This document shows positions 52,861 to 61,953 of a stretch of DNA of 64,000 bases, piece after piece. Numbering within the stretch: the first letter of the stretch is position 1; the number at the start of each line of letters is the position of its first letter. The position numbers and the translations under genes are program-made. The notes under the pieces are model-generated. The model made no database searches. It had not been told where the DNA came from and was given only the letters and a program-made list of their open reading frames with translations. Source of the stretch: Halobacillus andaensis (GTDB taxonomy: Bacteria > Bacillota > Bacilli > Bacillales > Halobacillaceae); contig NZ_BMEL01000001.1 in assembly GCF_014636475.1 (NCBI RefSeq), positions 806,001 to 870,000 of the forward strand, read 5' to 3'.

Positions 52861-53580
52861 TTAATTATCCAGTTTTCTTAGCTCTTGTTTAATCTCAGTT
52901 TTTGATTTCGTTTGGTCATCAATTTCTTTAATGACGCGAGCCGGCGTACCAGCCACTAGCGTGTTTGCAGGTACGTCTTCTGTAACAATCGCTCCTGCGG
53001 CTACAACTGAACCTTCGCCAACCGTTACACCTTCAAGAATAACTGCATTAGCACCTACAACGACACCATCTTCAACTACAACAGGCTTAGCGGAAGGTGG
53101 TTCAATAACTCCGGCTAGAACAGCTCCTGCTCCGATGTGACAGTTCTTACCTACAGTAGCTCGGCCGCCTAGAACAACGTTCATATCAATCATTGTGCCT
53201 TCGCCGATAACGGACCCAATATTAATGGAAGCTCCCAGCATAATTACGGCACCGTCGCCAATTTCTACTTGATCACGAATAATGGCGCCCGGCTCAATAC
53301 GTGCATTCACCTTTTTCAAATCAAGCAATGGAATCGCTGAGTTTCTGCGATCGTTTTCTAACACATAATCTTCAATTTGATCACTGTATTTTTCAAGTAG
53401 AGGTTGGATCGCCTTCCACTCTCCAAAAATAACCCCCGAATCTCCAGTAATGAAGTCTTGAACGTCATCACCGAATTCTAAGGATGTTAAATCTTTTCCT
53501 TTTACATAAACCTTAACTGGTGTAGATTTTTCACTATTAGAAATGAATGAGATAATCTCATTAGCATCCATCTGTTTCAT
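52861..53580 (-). CDS. dapH: tetrahydrodipicolinate N-acetyltransferase
   Basis: A 239-residue acetyltransferase (YkuQ type). An N-terminal helical DapH domain is followed by a left-handed beta helix of hexapeptide repeats (about 90-220, [50 protein letters not shown]). It transfers acetyl from acetyl-CoA to tetrahydrodipicolinate, the step before transamination and DapL. GAGGAGG lies six bases before the ATG at 53580. Confidence 0.96.
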   Translation of the reverse strand: MKQMDANEIISFISNSEKSTPVKVYVKGKDLTSLEFGDDVQDFITGDSGVIFGEWKAIQPLLEKYSDQIEDYVLENDRRNSAIPLLDLKKVNARIEPGAIIRDQVEIGDGAVIMLGASINIGSVIGEGTMIDMNVVLGGRATVGKNCHIGAGAVLAGVIEPPSAKPVVVEDGVVVGANAVILEGVTVGEGSVVAAGAIVTEDVPANTLVAGTPARVIKEIDDQTKSKTEIKQELRKLDN

Positions 53581-53656
53581 ATGTAGCCTCCTCGTTTCTT
53601 TAGGTTTCATTCTTTACTTTATCAAAGCGAATAATGCGTGACAAGAATTTTTGCTC

Positions 53657-55111
53657 TTATCCTTTTTTAGGCAGCCGTAAAATAAATAGAAAGCTTATAA
53701 TTGCTAAAATTAGTAAACAAATATAGACCTGGTGCAGCCCATTTGTTAGCCCCTCTTTAAATACACCTAATGCCTGAGCACTTAAATCAGAACGAGCTTC
53801 TTCATTTAATAGAAGATTTGTGGAATCGACAGAATACTCTTGATCTAAGCCTTCCCGCTCTAAAGACTGGTGAATACGATTATTTAGAAGTCCTCCCAGA
53901 ACCGCTGCACCTAGAGCACTTCCTAACGTACGCATAAACATGTTAGAGGCTGTAGCTATTCCTCGCGTCTTCCAATCTACTGAATTTTGAATAGACACAA
54001 TAAAGGACGTCGTTGAAAAGCCCATCCCGATCCCGATGAACAAAGAACCAACAGCCGCAAAAACAGGTCCTTTTTCCGGAGAAAGCAAAGAAAACAGCAC
54101 AGCGCCGATAATTAATGAACAGCCACCAACGATTGAAGTAAAGCGAAAGCCAGCTTTTAATAATAATCTCCCGGCCAAAGTCGAAGCGATCGGCCAGCCA
54201 ATCGACATCGTTGTTAAGGTAAAACCTGCAACAGTGGCAGACTGCTCCATGACTCCCTGTACAAAGGCGGGCAAATAACTGGACACTCCAATAAGAATCA
54301 TACCTGTCGTTAATGAAGTTAAATTGGCGTAGCGAATGGAGCGGTTTTCCCATAAATGAATCGGGAGCATCGGTATTGAGGAACTCCTCTCTGCTTTCAT
54401 AAATAGAATGAAACTTCCGAGAGCTGTAAGAAATAGAATCAGCATTTCTAAAGATAACCAAGAAATTCCGATGCCTCCCTCCACTAACATAAGAACCACT
54501 AAGCTAACCATCAACATAATGTAGATCGAACTTTTGTAACTGACACGAGCTTCTTGCTTTTCAACGTCTTCCTTAAAGAAGAGCATGACGCCAGCTAAAG
54601 CAAGCAAACCTAAAGGGAGGTTCATCCAAAAAACGAATGGCCAGCTTAGCACATCGACGAAAAAACCGCCTAGCAACGGTCCGCTAACAGCGGATATCCC
54701 CCAAACACTAGACAAGTAGCCTTGGATTTTAGCGCGTTCTTCTTTAGAGTAAATATCTCCCACAATGGTCGTCGCAATCGGCATTAATGCACCCGCTCCC
54801 AGACCTTGAACAAACCTGGCAGCGATTAACACAACCATTCCGTTGGCAAGAGCCGCAATAATTGAACCGATAAGAAACAAGCTGATCCCCAACATAAAGA
54901 TCGGTTTACGGCCATATGTATCTGAAAGCTTTCCAAATAATAGAACGGTTGAAGCATTGGTCAGTAAATAAGCTGAAAAGACCCAGCTGTATAAACTGAA
55001 ACCTCCTAAATCGGCAACAATGCTTGGCATTGCAGTTGATACAATCGTCGCTTCAATAGCCGCTAAAAACATGGCAAGCATGATTGAAGCGAGCACTAAC
55101 CCTCTTTTCAT
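53657..55111 (-). CDS. MFS drug/proton antiporter, DHA2 (EmrB/QacA) family
   Basis: A 484-residue protein with fourteen predicted helices. DHA2 marks are the helix 1 motif LDxT-like IEATIVSTAMPSIVADL, the loop motif GKLSDTYGRKPIFMLG (motif A) and GPLLGGFF (motif C). It exports lipophilic toxic compounds; the substrate is not readable. In B. subtilis the MFS gene ykuC lies in this neighbourhood but beside ykyB, so orthology is uncertain. Confidence 0.9.
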   Translation of the reverse strand: MKRGLVLASIMLAMFLAAIEATIVSTAMPSIVADLGGFSLYSWVFSAYLLTNASTVLLFGKLSDTYGRKPIFMLGISLFLIGSIIAALANGMVVLIAARFVQGLGAGALMPIATTIVGDIYSKEERAKIQGYLSSVWGISAVSGPLLGGFFVDVLSWPFVFWMNLPLGLLALAGVMLFFKEDVEKQEARVSYKSSIYIMLMVSLVVLMLVEGGIGISWLSLEMLILFLTALGSFILFMKAERSSSIPMLPIHLWENRSIRYANLTSLTTGMILIGVSSYLPAFVQGVMEQSATVAGFTLTTMSIGWPIASTLAGRLLLKAGFRFTSIVGGCSLIIGAVLFSLLSPEKGPVFAAVGSLFIGIGMGFSTTSFIVSIQNSVDWKTRGIATASNMFMRTLGSALGAAVLGGLLNNRIHQSLEREGLDQEYSVDSTNLLLNEEARSDLSAQALGVFKEGLTNGLHQVYICLLILAIISFLFILRLPKKG

Positions 55112-55203
55112 AAAAACCCCACCCCATTTCCTTTAAGAAAAAGTCTATAATACCTTTTAATGTTGACTTTTATGAATAGACACGGAATTTACTCCCTTTT
55201 CAT

Positions 55204-55238
55204 TAAAGAAAAAAGAAAGGACGCCCAGAACGGGCGCC
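55204..55238 (-). terminator. terminator of darB
   Basis: GGCGCCC-gttct-GGGCGTCC stem followed by T-rich sequence on the minus strand. Confidence 0.85.
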
Positions 55239-55271
55239 TTCTCAATTATCATCTTTTCATTTTCGTTTCCG

Positions 55272-55721
55272 TTATGCTCTCTTCAATGTCTCATGATAAT
55301 ATTTGCTAAACTGTTTTAAAATGGTTCTTCTCGTGATAATGCCGTCAAACTCTTCATCTGCGTTCGTCACACAGATAAATGGATGATCAATTAATTTATG
55401 AAGGGCATCTATCATTGAATTTTCTTTTTTTAAGCAAGGTACTTCTTTGTTCATCACTTGCTCTACTGTTAAGTCATTTAGTCTATTTAATTCAAACTGC
55501 TCAATTCCTAATGTTTCCTCTAATATCATGGATTTACTAACGACACCTTGAAATTTATTATCAGCATCTAACACGGGGATTGCTGAATAACCTGTCTTTA
55601 GTAAAACGAGTAATGCATGATCAAGAGGGTTATTAACTTGAACGTGTGCGACTTTTTCTGAAGAAATCATCAATTCTTCAACTACTGGAAAATTCAATTC
55701 ATTACTTTGTACACTTATCAT
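55272..55721 (-). CDS. darB: CBS-domain c-di-AMP receptor DarB (CbpB/YkuL)
   Basis: A 149-residue protein consisting of two CBS domains (about 15-70 and 85-145) with ALLVLLKTGYSAIPVLDADNKFQGVVSKSMIL and FICVTNADEEFDGIITRRTIL. It matches B. subtilis DarB (YkuL, CbpB), which when free of c-di-AMP stimulates the (p)ppGpp synthetase Rel and also activates pyruvate carboxylase PycA. PycA is encoded in this same window. The ribosome site GGGAG is slightly far from the ATG. Confidence 0.9.
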   Translation of the reverse strand: MISVQSNELNFPVVEELMISSEKVAHVQVNNPLDHALLVLLKTGYSAIPVLDADNKFQGVVSKSMILEETLGIEQFELNRLNDLTVEQVMNKEVPCLKKENSMIDALHKLIDHPFICVTNADEEFDGIITRRTILKQFSKYYHETLKRA

Positions 55722-55993
55722 ACTACATGAACACTCCCTATATCTTTCTCACTGAAGGAGCAAATGAAACGAGCGACAAATTACACATCCTTATCCTAAC
55801 ATAAAATCTTCTAATTCACGAGTTCAGCTTCCTTTTTTTCTTTTCAAATGTATAATCCACCTTCATCTACCCCAATTCATAAGGTAGTTAAACCACTAAT
55901 CTTTAAAAATTGAAAGATTAAGCTTATACTAAATAGAAGACGGACAGGACATCGCGCGATCAATTCAGTTAAAAGTTGGGGATGAGAAATTAA

Positions 55994-56629
55994 ATGATGA
56001 CACACACGTTTTCTAGGAGAGAAGAAATCGCCAATGCGGTTACCCACGGTATAGGTGCGATCTTAAGTGTTGCAATGCTTATACTTCTCGTTGTATTTGC
56101 TAGCTTGCAAGGAACAGCTTGGCACATCGTTTCGGTCAGTATATATGGAGGCACCATGCTTCTTTTATACGTATCATCAACACTAGTGCATAGCTTTCCC
56201 CCAGGAAAAGCAAAAGATATCTTTGAAATTTTTGACCACTCTGCCATTTATCTATTTATTGCCGGAACTTACACTCCAATGCTTCTTCTGCCATTAAGAG
56301 GAACCTTAGGTTGGACGCTATTTGGGATTGTATGGGGAATGGCGATTTTAGGGATTATTTTTAAAGTATTTTTCGTGAAGCGGTTTGTTGTTTTATCTAC
56401 TGTGTTCTACGTATTAATGGGGTGGCTCATTATTTTGGCATGGGGGCCGCTTACCGCTGAGGTGCCCGCTGCAGGCATTACGTACCTTGTCGTAGGTGGA
56501 GTATTATATTCCATCGGCTCCATCTTTTATGTGTGGCGAAGTTTTACGTACCATCATATGGTATGGCATTTATTTGTTTTAGGCGGATCGATCTTTCACT
56601 TTTTCACGATCTTCTTTTACATTATTTAG
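55994..56629 (+). CDS. hemolysin III family (PAQR-type) membrane protein
   Basis: A 211-residue protein with seven helices. Conserved histidines and acids of the family are seen: REEIANAVTHGIGAI, STLVHSFPPGKAKDIFEIFDHSAIYLFIAGTYTP and the C-terminal MVWHLFVLGGSIFHFF. It matches the HlyIII/PAQR superfamily of possible zinc-dependent hydrolases (B. subtilis YplQ). The activity here is unproven. Confidence 0.9.
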   Translation: MMTHTFSRREEIANAVTHGIGAILSVAMLILLVVFASLQGTAWHIVSVSIYGGTMLLLYVSSTLVHSFPPGKAKDIFEIFDHSAIYLFIAGTYTPMLLLPLRGTLGWTLFGIVWGMAILGIIFKVFFVKRFVVLSTVFYVLMGWLIILAWGPLTAEVPAAGITYLVVGGVLYSIGSIFYVWRSFTYHHMVWHLFVLGGSIFHFFTIFFYII

Positions 56630-56757
56630 AAAACGACGGTTGTCACCGAAAAAGCAGGGGTTTAACTCCTAAGGAGAAATGATAAAAAATCTTCAATTGC
56701 AAGAAACCGACTCCCTATCCACTCTTGTTTACACACTAGGGGTAAAGTCCCTACAAA

Positions 56758-56791
56758 CAAAAGAAGCTGCTTGGAGGCAGCTTCTTTTTTG
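56758..56791. terminator. terminator of fadH
   Basis: AAAGAAGCTGC/GCAGCTTCTTT stem with T-runs on both sides. Confidence 0.88.
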
Positions 56792-56821
56792 TTGGTCTTT
56801 ATTAAATGATATTGTCGAAGA

Positions 56822-57589
56822 TTAAAACGGAAATTGATTCAGCCATTGGCCGCCATCTAAAGTAACGACTTCCCCATTCATATATGAAGCTTCTTCTGAT
56901 AACATAAATCGAGCTAGTCCAGCGATTTCTTCTGGGGTTCCTAAGCGGCCAAGTGGTACAGATTGCAAGGTGCGTTTTGCAGCTTTCTCTGATTCGAAGA
57001 GCTTATCTGCTCCTCCAGTTCTTTCAATTGGTCCTGGAGCAATAGCATTAGCACGAATCCCGTACTGGCTTCCCCATTCAACGGCAAGGGTTCTTGTCAT
57101 AGCAAGCACACCTGCTTTCGCTGATGCAGAATGAATAACACCGGCTCCAGCATTCCACGCATATGTAGCGACCATATTTAAAATCGATCCTTTAATCCCT
57201 TGTTCAATCCAGTACTTGCCTACAGCTTGGCTGCAGTAAAAGGTGCCATTTAGTACGATATTAATCACCGAGTTCCAGCCGTTAGGAGATAATTTTTCCG
57301 CTGGAGAAATAAAGTTCCCTGCTGCATTATTGACTAAATGATCAATTCGACCAAAGGTTTCGACCGTCTCGGCTACCATTCGATCTGCATCCTCTACCTT
57401 GCGGACATCCATTTCTATAAGAAGAAGTTTGTCTTCCTTCCCTTGAGCAATTTGCTCCTTGGCTTGCTGAAGCCGCTCTTTATTCCTTCCTGTTATAGCA
57501 ACACTCGCTCCTTCTTCAAGGAAGCGTTTTGCCATATAAAGCCCCATCCCACTGGAGCCCCCAGTAACAATAATCACTTGATTTTCCAT
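56822..57589 (-). CDS. fadH: 2,4-dienoyl-CoA reductase family dehydrogenase (YkuF/FadH)
   Basis: A short-chain dehydrogenase of 255 residues. It has the NADPH motif TGGSSGMG (about 9-16), NNAAGNF, and IAPGPIERTGGADKL characteristic of dienoyl-CoA reductases. The catalytic Tyr of ordinary SDRs is absent from its usual place (HSASAKAG), as is normal in this subgroup. It acts in degradation of unsaturated fatty acids. GGAGGG precedes the ATG. Confidence 0.9.
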   Translation of the reverse strand: MENQVIIVTGGSSGMGLYMAKRFLEEGASVAITGRNKERLQQAKEQIAQGKEDKLLLIEMDVRKVEDADRMVAETVETFGRIDHLVNNAAGNFISPAEKLSPNGWNSVINIVLNGTFYCSQAVGKYWIEQGIKGSILNMVATYAWNAGAGVIHSASAKAGVLAMTRTLAVEWGSQYGIRANAIAPGPIERTGGADKLFESEKAAKRTLQSVPLGRLGTPEEIAGLARFMLSEEASYMNGEVVTLDGGQWLNQFPF

Positions 57590-57730
57590 TAAACATCCCT
57601 CCGTCTATACTACATTCCATATAAAAAACTGAATTCCTGTTCATTTTTTTAAAAACTTGAAAAATTTTTGTTATATTTCATAGATAGTAAAAGTGGTATA
57701 ATGACGAAAGTAAAGAACGGGGGCAGCCAA

Positions 57731-58588
57731 ATGACGATGACACGAAGACGTTTTCTTAAAAATATAGTGTACAGTGTACTCGGCTTTTTAGGGTTATCTG
57801 GGGGCGGTTATTATTATGCTCGTTATATGGAGCCAGCCATGCTTACCACCCAGACCCATACATGGAATCACCCAAAGATTCCTACATCTTTTAATCAAGT
57901 AAAAATCGTTCAATTCTCAGATATACATTTAGGTTTTCATTATTCAATCGATCAATTTAAAGATCTGATTCAAAAATTAAAAGCTGAGAAACCAGACTTG
58001 CTTGTGTTTACTGGTGACTTAGTGGATGAACCTCAACGTTATCACTTCAGCTCTGAAATCCCTTCTCTATTAAATGAACTTGAAGCGCCTCTAGGGAAGT
58101 TCTGGATCTATGGAAATCATGATCATGGCGGATACGGAACAGAAAAACTGGAAGCTGTGATGTCAAAGGGAGGTTTTACTTTATTAAAAAACGAAGTAAC
58201 CGAGCTAAGAAAAGATGGAGAGTCGATCTCTCTTGCTGGGTTAGATGATATTATGCTCGGCTCGCCCAATATTTCCGGTACATTAAACCAATTGAACGAC
58301 GATACCTTTTCGATTTTGCTCGTTCACGAGCCTGATATTGCTGATCGCGTCAAAGACTATCCTGTCGATGTCCAGCTTTCTGGGCATAGTCACGGGGGAC
58401 AAGTGCGTATTCCTGTGATTGGATCAATGGTCACTCCGCCGTATGGGGAGAAATATGTAGATGGCAAACACTTAATTAGTGACCGGCTCACGCTATATAT
58501 CAGTCGTGGTATTGGCACAACTCGAATGCCTTATCGTTTCTTATGTAAGCCTGAATACTCCGTTTACACGTTAAGCTCCAACCCTTAA
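57731..58588 (+). CDS. ykuE: metallophosphoesterase YkuE, Tat-exported
   Basis: A 285-residue phosphodiesterase. The N-terminus has the twin-arginine signal MTMTRRRFLKN and a hydrophobic stretch; YkuE is a known Tat substrate in B. subtilis. Metal motifs are FSDIHLG, GDLVDEP, GNHDHGG, VHEPD and SGHSHGGQ. It acts at the cell wall. The ATG at 57731 follows GGGGG; the longer frame upstream has no ribosome site. No tatA/tatC gene lies in the window. Confidence 0.93.
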   Translation: MTMTRRRFLKNIVYSVLGFLGLSGGGYYYARYMEPAMLTTQTHTWNHPKIPTSFNQVKIVQFSDIHLGFHYSIDQFKDLIQKLKAEKPDLLVFTGDLVDEPQRYHFSSEIPSLLNELEAPLGKFWIYGNHDHGGYGTEKLEAVMSKGGFTLLKNEVTELRKDGESISLAGLDDIMLGSPNISGTLNQLNDDTFSILLVHEPDIADRVKDYPVDVQLSGHSHGGQVRIPVIGSMVTPPYGEKYVDGKHLISDRLTLYISRGIGTTRMPYRFLCKPEYSVYTLSSNP

Positions 58589-58663
58589 CAATTGTGTGAC
58601 AACCAGAGAACCATGCTACCTCTGCACCCAGCAGGTGGTAAACTGAATCAAGGGAGGGAAATT

Positions 58664-59227
58664 ATGAAGCAGATAATATGGGTATTAATTATACTTACCC
58701 TAACGGCATGTGGTTCACCGATCGAGGAAAACATGTCTAGAGACGTAGAAGATTTCGAAGGTACAAACCAAGACGGAGATACCATTACATTTCCCGACCA
58801 TTTCGAGGGTGATTATTGGATAGCAAATTTTATTTTCACGAGATGTGACACGGTTTGTCCTCCTATGACAAGTAATATGTCGCGATTACAACAGCAGTTA
58901 GAAGATAATGAATTACAAACTCCTCTTGTTTCCTTTTCTGCTGATCCTGAATATGATACAGAAAAGAAACTAAAAGAATTTGCAAACCAATTTGAAGCCG
59001 ATTTTGACACGTGGGACTTTATGACAGGATATGAATTTCAGGACGTCAAAGAACTTTCGATTAAATCATTTCAATCCCCATTAAATCAGTTAGAGGATTC
59101 AGACCAAGTCGCACACGGAACTAGCTTCTTCCTTGTAAACCCCGATGGGAAAGTTATTAAAAGCTATGATGGAACAAAAGCAAAAGAAATGGATAATATC
59201 CTAGAAGATGTAAAGAAAATACAGTAA
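58664..59227 (+). CDS. Sco family copper chaperone lipoprotein
   Basis: A 187-residue lipoprotein (lipobox LTAC, Cys16) with a thioredoxin-like SCO1/SenC domain. The copper ligands are Cys61 and Cys65 in FIFTRCDTVCPPM and His151 in DQVAHGTSFFLVNPDGK. Such proteins load the CuA site of oxidase subunit II, here presumably CtaC (4808). GGGAGGG precedes the ATG at 58664. It lies 75 bp after ykuE. Confidence 0.93.
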   Translation: MKQIIWVLIILTLTACGSPIEENMSRDVEDFEGTNQDGDTITFPDHFEGDYWIANFIFTRCDTVCPPMTSNMSRLQQQLEDNELQTPLVSFSADPEYDTEKKLKEFANQFEADFDTWDFMTGYEFQDVKELSIKSFQSPLNQLEDSDQVAHGTSFFLVNPDGKVIKSYDGTKAKEMDNILEDVKKIQ

Positions 59228-59290
59228 TTTTTTTGCAAATACTAACATTTTCCGCTAAGATGGAAGATACTTGAAGAAAGGAGGACATGT

Positions 59291-59755
59291 ATGCACTCAG
59301 ATCATACAAACCGCGAATTAGCAGAGTCCTTGTTTATTGTGAATCGCCATGCCAAAACAGCTCCCCAGCCTAAACATTTATATGACATAAAAAAACAAGC
59401 GATCTCTAAGCTACTAAAAGAAAATAAAGCGAAGAAAGTAGGACTTCATTTCTCTGAGCATCCCAAATTCAGTAAACAGCATTCTACACTCCTCATTGAA
59501 ATAGGCGGGTACTATTTTCATATTCCAGCTGAGAAGAAAGATTTCGATCAGCTTAAGCATTTAGGATCCGTTGACCAATCCTACCGAAACCCAAAACCTA
59601 AGCTGTCATTATCTAAAGCGAAACGAGTGCTTTATGATTATTTAGGTTGGGACCATAAAAAAGTGAGAACCACATCAACTTCTTACCAATCCCCCTCTTC
59701 GTTATTAGGTCAACAGAATATTACCCCGTGGAACCAACGACATAAGCGCCGATAA
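59291..59755 (+). CDS. ykyB: YkyB family protein
   Basis: A 154-residue basic soluble protein, the same length as B. subtilis YkyB. It opens NRELAESLFIVNRHAKTAPQPKHLY and has GLHFSEHPKFSKQHSTLLIEIGGYYFHIP. AAAGGAGG precedes the ATG. Function unknown. In B. subtilis it is next to cheV, as here except for the inserted repeat and a small gene. Confidence 0.9.
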   Translation: MHSDHTNRELAESLFIVNRHAKTAPQPKHLYDIKKQAISKLLKENKAKKVGLHFSEHPKFSKQHSTLLIEIGGYYFHIPAEKKDFDQLKHLGSVDQSYRNPKPKLSLSKAKRVLYDYLGWDHKKVRTTSTSYQSPSSLLGQQNITPWNQRHKRR

Positions 59756-59778
59756 GCAGTCCAGCATACTGGACTGCT
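59755..59778 (+). terminator. terminator of ykyB, left copy flanking repeat E5
   Basis: A palindrome with arms AGCAGTCCAG/CTGGACTGCT. A second copy lies at 60268-60291 (21 of 24 positions equal). Confidence 0.75.
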
Positions 59779-60267
59779 CAGCTTGTAGAGAAACCTTAGT
59801 TTTCTCTACATTTTTTAATACATGTGAAAGTTTCTTGTGTTGGATAGAATAAAGGGTTCCAGGAAACGACTCCCTTTCCATGGGCGAATGGTGTGCCTCC
59901 TCGGGCTTTATAGCCCTGCGGTGTCACACCTTATTCGTATCTCCCATAGGAGTCTCGCCGTTTCCTAAAACCCTTTTACGATAATCGACCACTCGTTAAA
60001 ACTACGGAGAAGCCGTACCCTTGTGATAGTAGCAGGCCAGTTATTCTACGATGGTTCCAAAGCCTAATTTGATCAAAGGAACGGAAAAAAGTGACGACTC
60101 CTGCGGGTCGAGCAGACTGGAGAGGCCCCGGAGGTCGCAGACCGAGGAGACTTTCCGTCTTGCCCCGCGGAAAGCGGCGCTTTTTCCTGTTCCTTTACTC
60201 CAGACAAAAATGAAGGAACCACCACATAATCCCATATTATATTCGTCTAAGCTTTTTCAACAGCATG
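59779..60267 (+). repeat. dispersed repeat E5, complete forward copy
   Basis: The left end CAGCTTGTAGAGAAACC folds with TTTTCTCTACA into a hairpin. Module A 59851-59975 is bounded by AGGAAACGACTCCC and GTTTCCTAAAACCC. Module B 60046-60200 has the core CGACTCCTGCGGGTCGAGC and CCCCGCGGAAAGCGGCGC. The right end is GTCTAAGCTTTTTCAACAGC. Confidence 0.88.
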
Positions 60268-60291
60268 AGCAGTCCAGAATTCTGGGCTGCT
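60268..60291. terminator. terminator-like hairpin, right copy flanking repeat E5
   Basis: Arms AGCAGTCCAG/CTGGGCTGCT. It lies upstream of the small gene at 60350, where no gene ends, so it looks like a duplicate of the ykyB terminator. Confidence 0.72.
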
Positions 60292-60349
60292 TATATTATG
60301 TTTCGTGCGCTTCTAAAAAAGGTAAGTAACCCAATAGGAGGGTGATAAG

Positions 60350-60562
60350 ATGACAATGAATCCTATGGACGATTTTCTTTACCACTTAAAGCGTTATATG
60401 GAATATACAACAGAAATGAGATCCTCTTATGAACATTTATCTGAGCATGAGAAAAAAATGATCTTAGAGGCTCATCCTGATGGAAATAGTCCGGAAGTGA
60501 TTTCTAAGCAAGTTTATCAATGGCACGATACATTATTTAAAAGAATGGAAAAAGAAAAATAA
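60350..60562 (+). CDS. small hypothetical protein (70 residues)
   Basis: A soluble, charged helical protein (MTMNPMDDFLYHLKRYMEYTTEMRSSYEHLSEHEKKMILEAHPDG...). AGGAGGGTG precedes the ATG. It is convergent with cheV and ends in a shared terminator. I do not recognise the family. The strong ribosome site supports a real gene. Confidence 0.75.
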   Translation: MTMNPMDDFLYHLKRYMEYTTEMRSSYEHLSEHEKKMILEAHPDGNSPEVISKQVYQWHDTLFKRMEKEK

Positions 60563-60594
60563 AGAGAAGCCGGTTCCCCTCCGGCTTCTCTTTT
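60561..60594. terminator. bidirectional terminator between the small gene and cheV
   Basis: AAAGAGAAGCCGG/CCGGCTTCTCTTT stem with T-run. Confidence 0.92.
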
Positions 60595-61498
60595 ATTTAA
60601 TATAATGGTCAATCGTTTGGATTAAGTTCACTATTTCTGGTTTAGAGATTTGAGCATCCGCGCCTACTTTTTCTCCCTTATGTCTTAAATCTCGAGTAAT
60701 TAAAGAAGAAAAAATAACAACCGGCAGCTTCTTCAAACTTTCATGGTCTTTTACTAGCTTTGTAAAATGATGACCATCCATTCTCGGCATTTCGATATCC
60801 GTAATGATAAGCTGATATTCATCTAGCGCATCTTTCCCTGCCTCTGCTAGTTGGATTAAGTGATCATAAGCTGCTTTTCCATCTTCAAAACAAGTGGTAT
60901 GGACATACCCTGCTTCTTCCAATGTCTCTTGCAGTAAACCCCTGAGTAACCCTGAATCTTCTGCCATCAATATCTTTTTACTTGAACGTTCTCTTTCCCC
61001 TAATTCTTGGATTTGCTCGGCATGTACGCTTGTCTTCGGATTGATATCAGCTACCACTTTTTCAAAATCCAGCAAGAGCAGCAAATCTTCACCCTTTTTT
61101 ATAACGCCCGTAATTTGCGTTTCCAATCCTTGATACATCTTCCCTGGCTTCTCTATTGATTCCCAGGAAATACGGTGAATTTGCGTAACGGTATGTACGT
61201 GAAACACAATTTTTGTTTGGTTAAACTCTGCTAAAATAAATTTGTCCTGCTTCGGATGATTTGAAGCCTCAAATCCTAATGCATGAGCCACATCAACGAC
61301 AGGTACAATATTTCCTCGAATTTCAATAATTCCTTCCACTGCAGGATGAGAATGTGGGATTTTTGTAACTGGTAAAGGGTTAAGAATTTCTTTCACCTTA
61401 ATGACATTAATACCAAATCTGTTGTTCCCTATGCTGAATTCTACAATTTCTAACTCATTCGTTCCACTTTCTAATAATATTCCTTGATCATTCTGCAT
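60593..61498 (-). CDS. cheV: chemotaxis coupling protein CheV
   Basis: A 301-residue fusion of a CheW domain (about 13-150) and a response-regulator receiver domain (about 174-300). The phosphorylation site is Asp234 in LIITDIEMPRMDGHHF, with the acidic pair in LMAEDSG and the conserved Lys near QISKPEIVN. CheV links chemoreceptors to CheA and, when phosphorylated, helps adaptation. This implies a motile organism. It lies next to ykyB as in B. subtilis. Confidence 0.96.
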   Translation of the reverse strand: MQNDQGILLESGTNELEIVEFSIGNNRFGINVIKVKEILNPLPVTKIPHSHPAVEGIIEIRGNIVPVVDVAHALGFEASNHPKQDKFILAEFNQTKIVFHVHTVTQIHRISWESIEKPGKMYQGLETQITGVIKKGEDLLLLLDFEKVVADINPKTSVHAEQIQELGERERSSKKILMAEDSGLLRGLLQETLEEAGYVHTTCFEDGKAAYDHLIQLAEAGKDALDEYQLIITDIEMPRMDGHHFTKLVKDHESLKKLPVVIFSSLITRDLRHKGEKVGADAQISKPEIVNLIQTIDHYIK

Positions 61499-61627
61499 TT
61501 GCCATTCGTCCTCTCCCTCATTACGTGCTTACCTCTAGAAGATATCATAATCTCCCCTCACGTAGTACCTAAGAACGATTCATTTACAAACAAATAGTTC
61601 TTTTGACATAGAAGAATTAAAGATACA

Positions 61628-61893
61628 GGCTGGGACAAAACTGAATAAAGCATAAAATTATCCGAACGATTCTGTAGAAATCCGCTCGGATGATTTATGT
61701 TACAGAGAATTCGCACCATCGCTCCGTCAAAATACTTCGCTTTCCGTGGGCACGGCCTCAGCTAACATGGTCAAGAAGTTCACTTGACCATGTTAGCTGA
61801 GGCTCGCGCTGTTCCCACTGGAGTCTATGCATTTTGACTACGCTAATAAGCTGCGTTAATCCTATTCAAATTTTATCGTTCTTTTTTTGACAT
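61628..61893 (+). repeat. dispersed repeat C4, forward copy with an exchanged core hairpin
   Basis: Left end GGCTGGGACAAAACTG; it has the CATAAAATTATCCGAACG hairpin and GTCAAAATACTTCGCTTTCC. In place of the usual core it has a perfect 21-bp stem (61755-61775/61783-61803). The right end fades after CGTTCTTTTTTTGACATC. It lies between cheV and the small membrane protein. Confidence 0.83.
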
Positions 61894-61899
61894 CATTGC

Positions 61900-61937
61900 A
61901 AAAAAACTTGTAGAAATACCCAGGGTATCTCTACAAG
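61900..61937 (-). terminator. terminator of the small membrane protein gene
   Basis: CTTGTAGAGATACCC/GGGTATTTCTACAAG with a T-run on the minus strand. Same hairpin type as at 36464 and 48005. Confidence 0.85.
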
Positions 61938-61953
61938 CTGACAGCAGAACGCT

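Noticed and set aside
56640-56757. Possible decayed E module A between the hemolysin III gene and fadH
   Set aside because: Only short resemblances (GGTTTAACTCC, AAACCGACTCCC) remain; too little to call a repeat copy.
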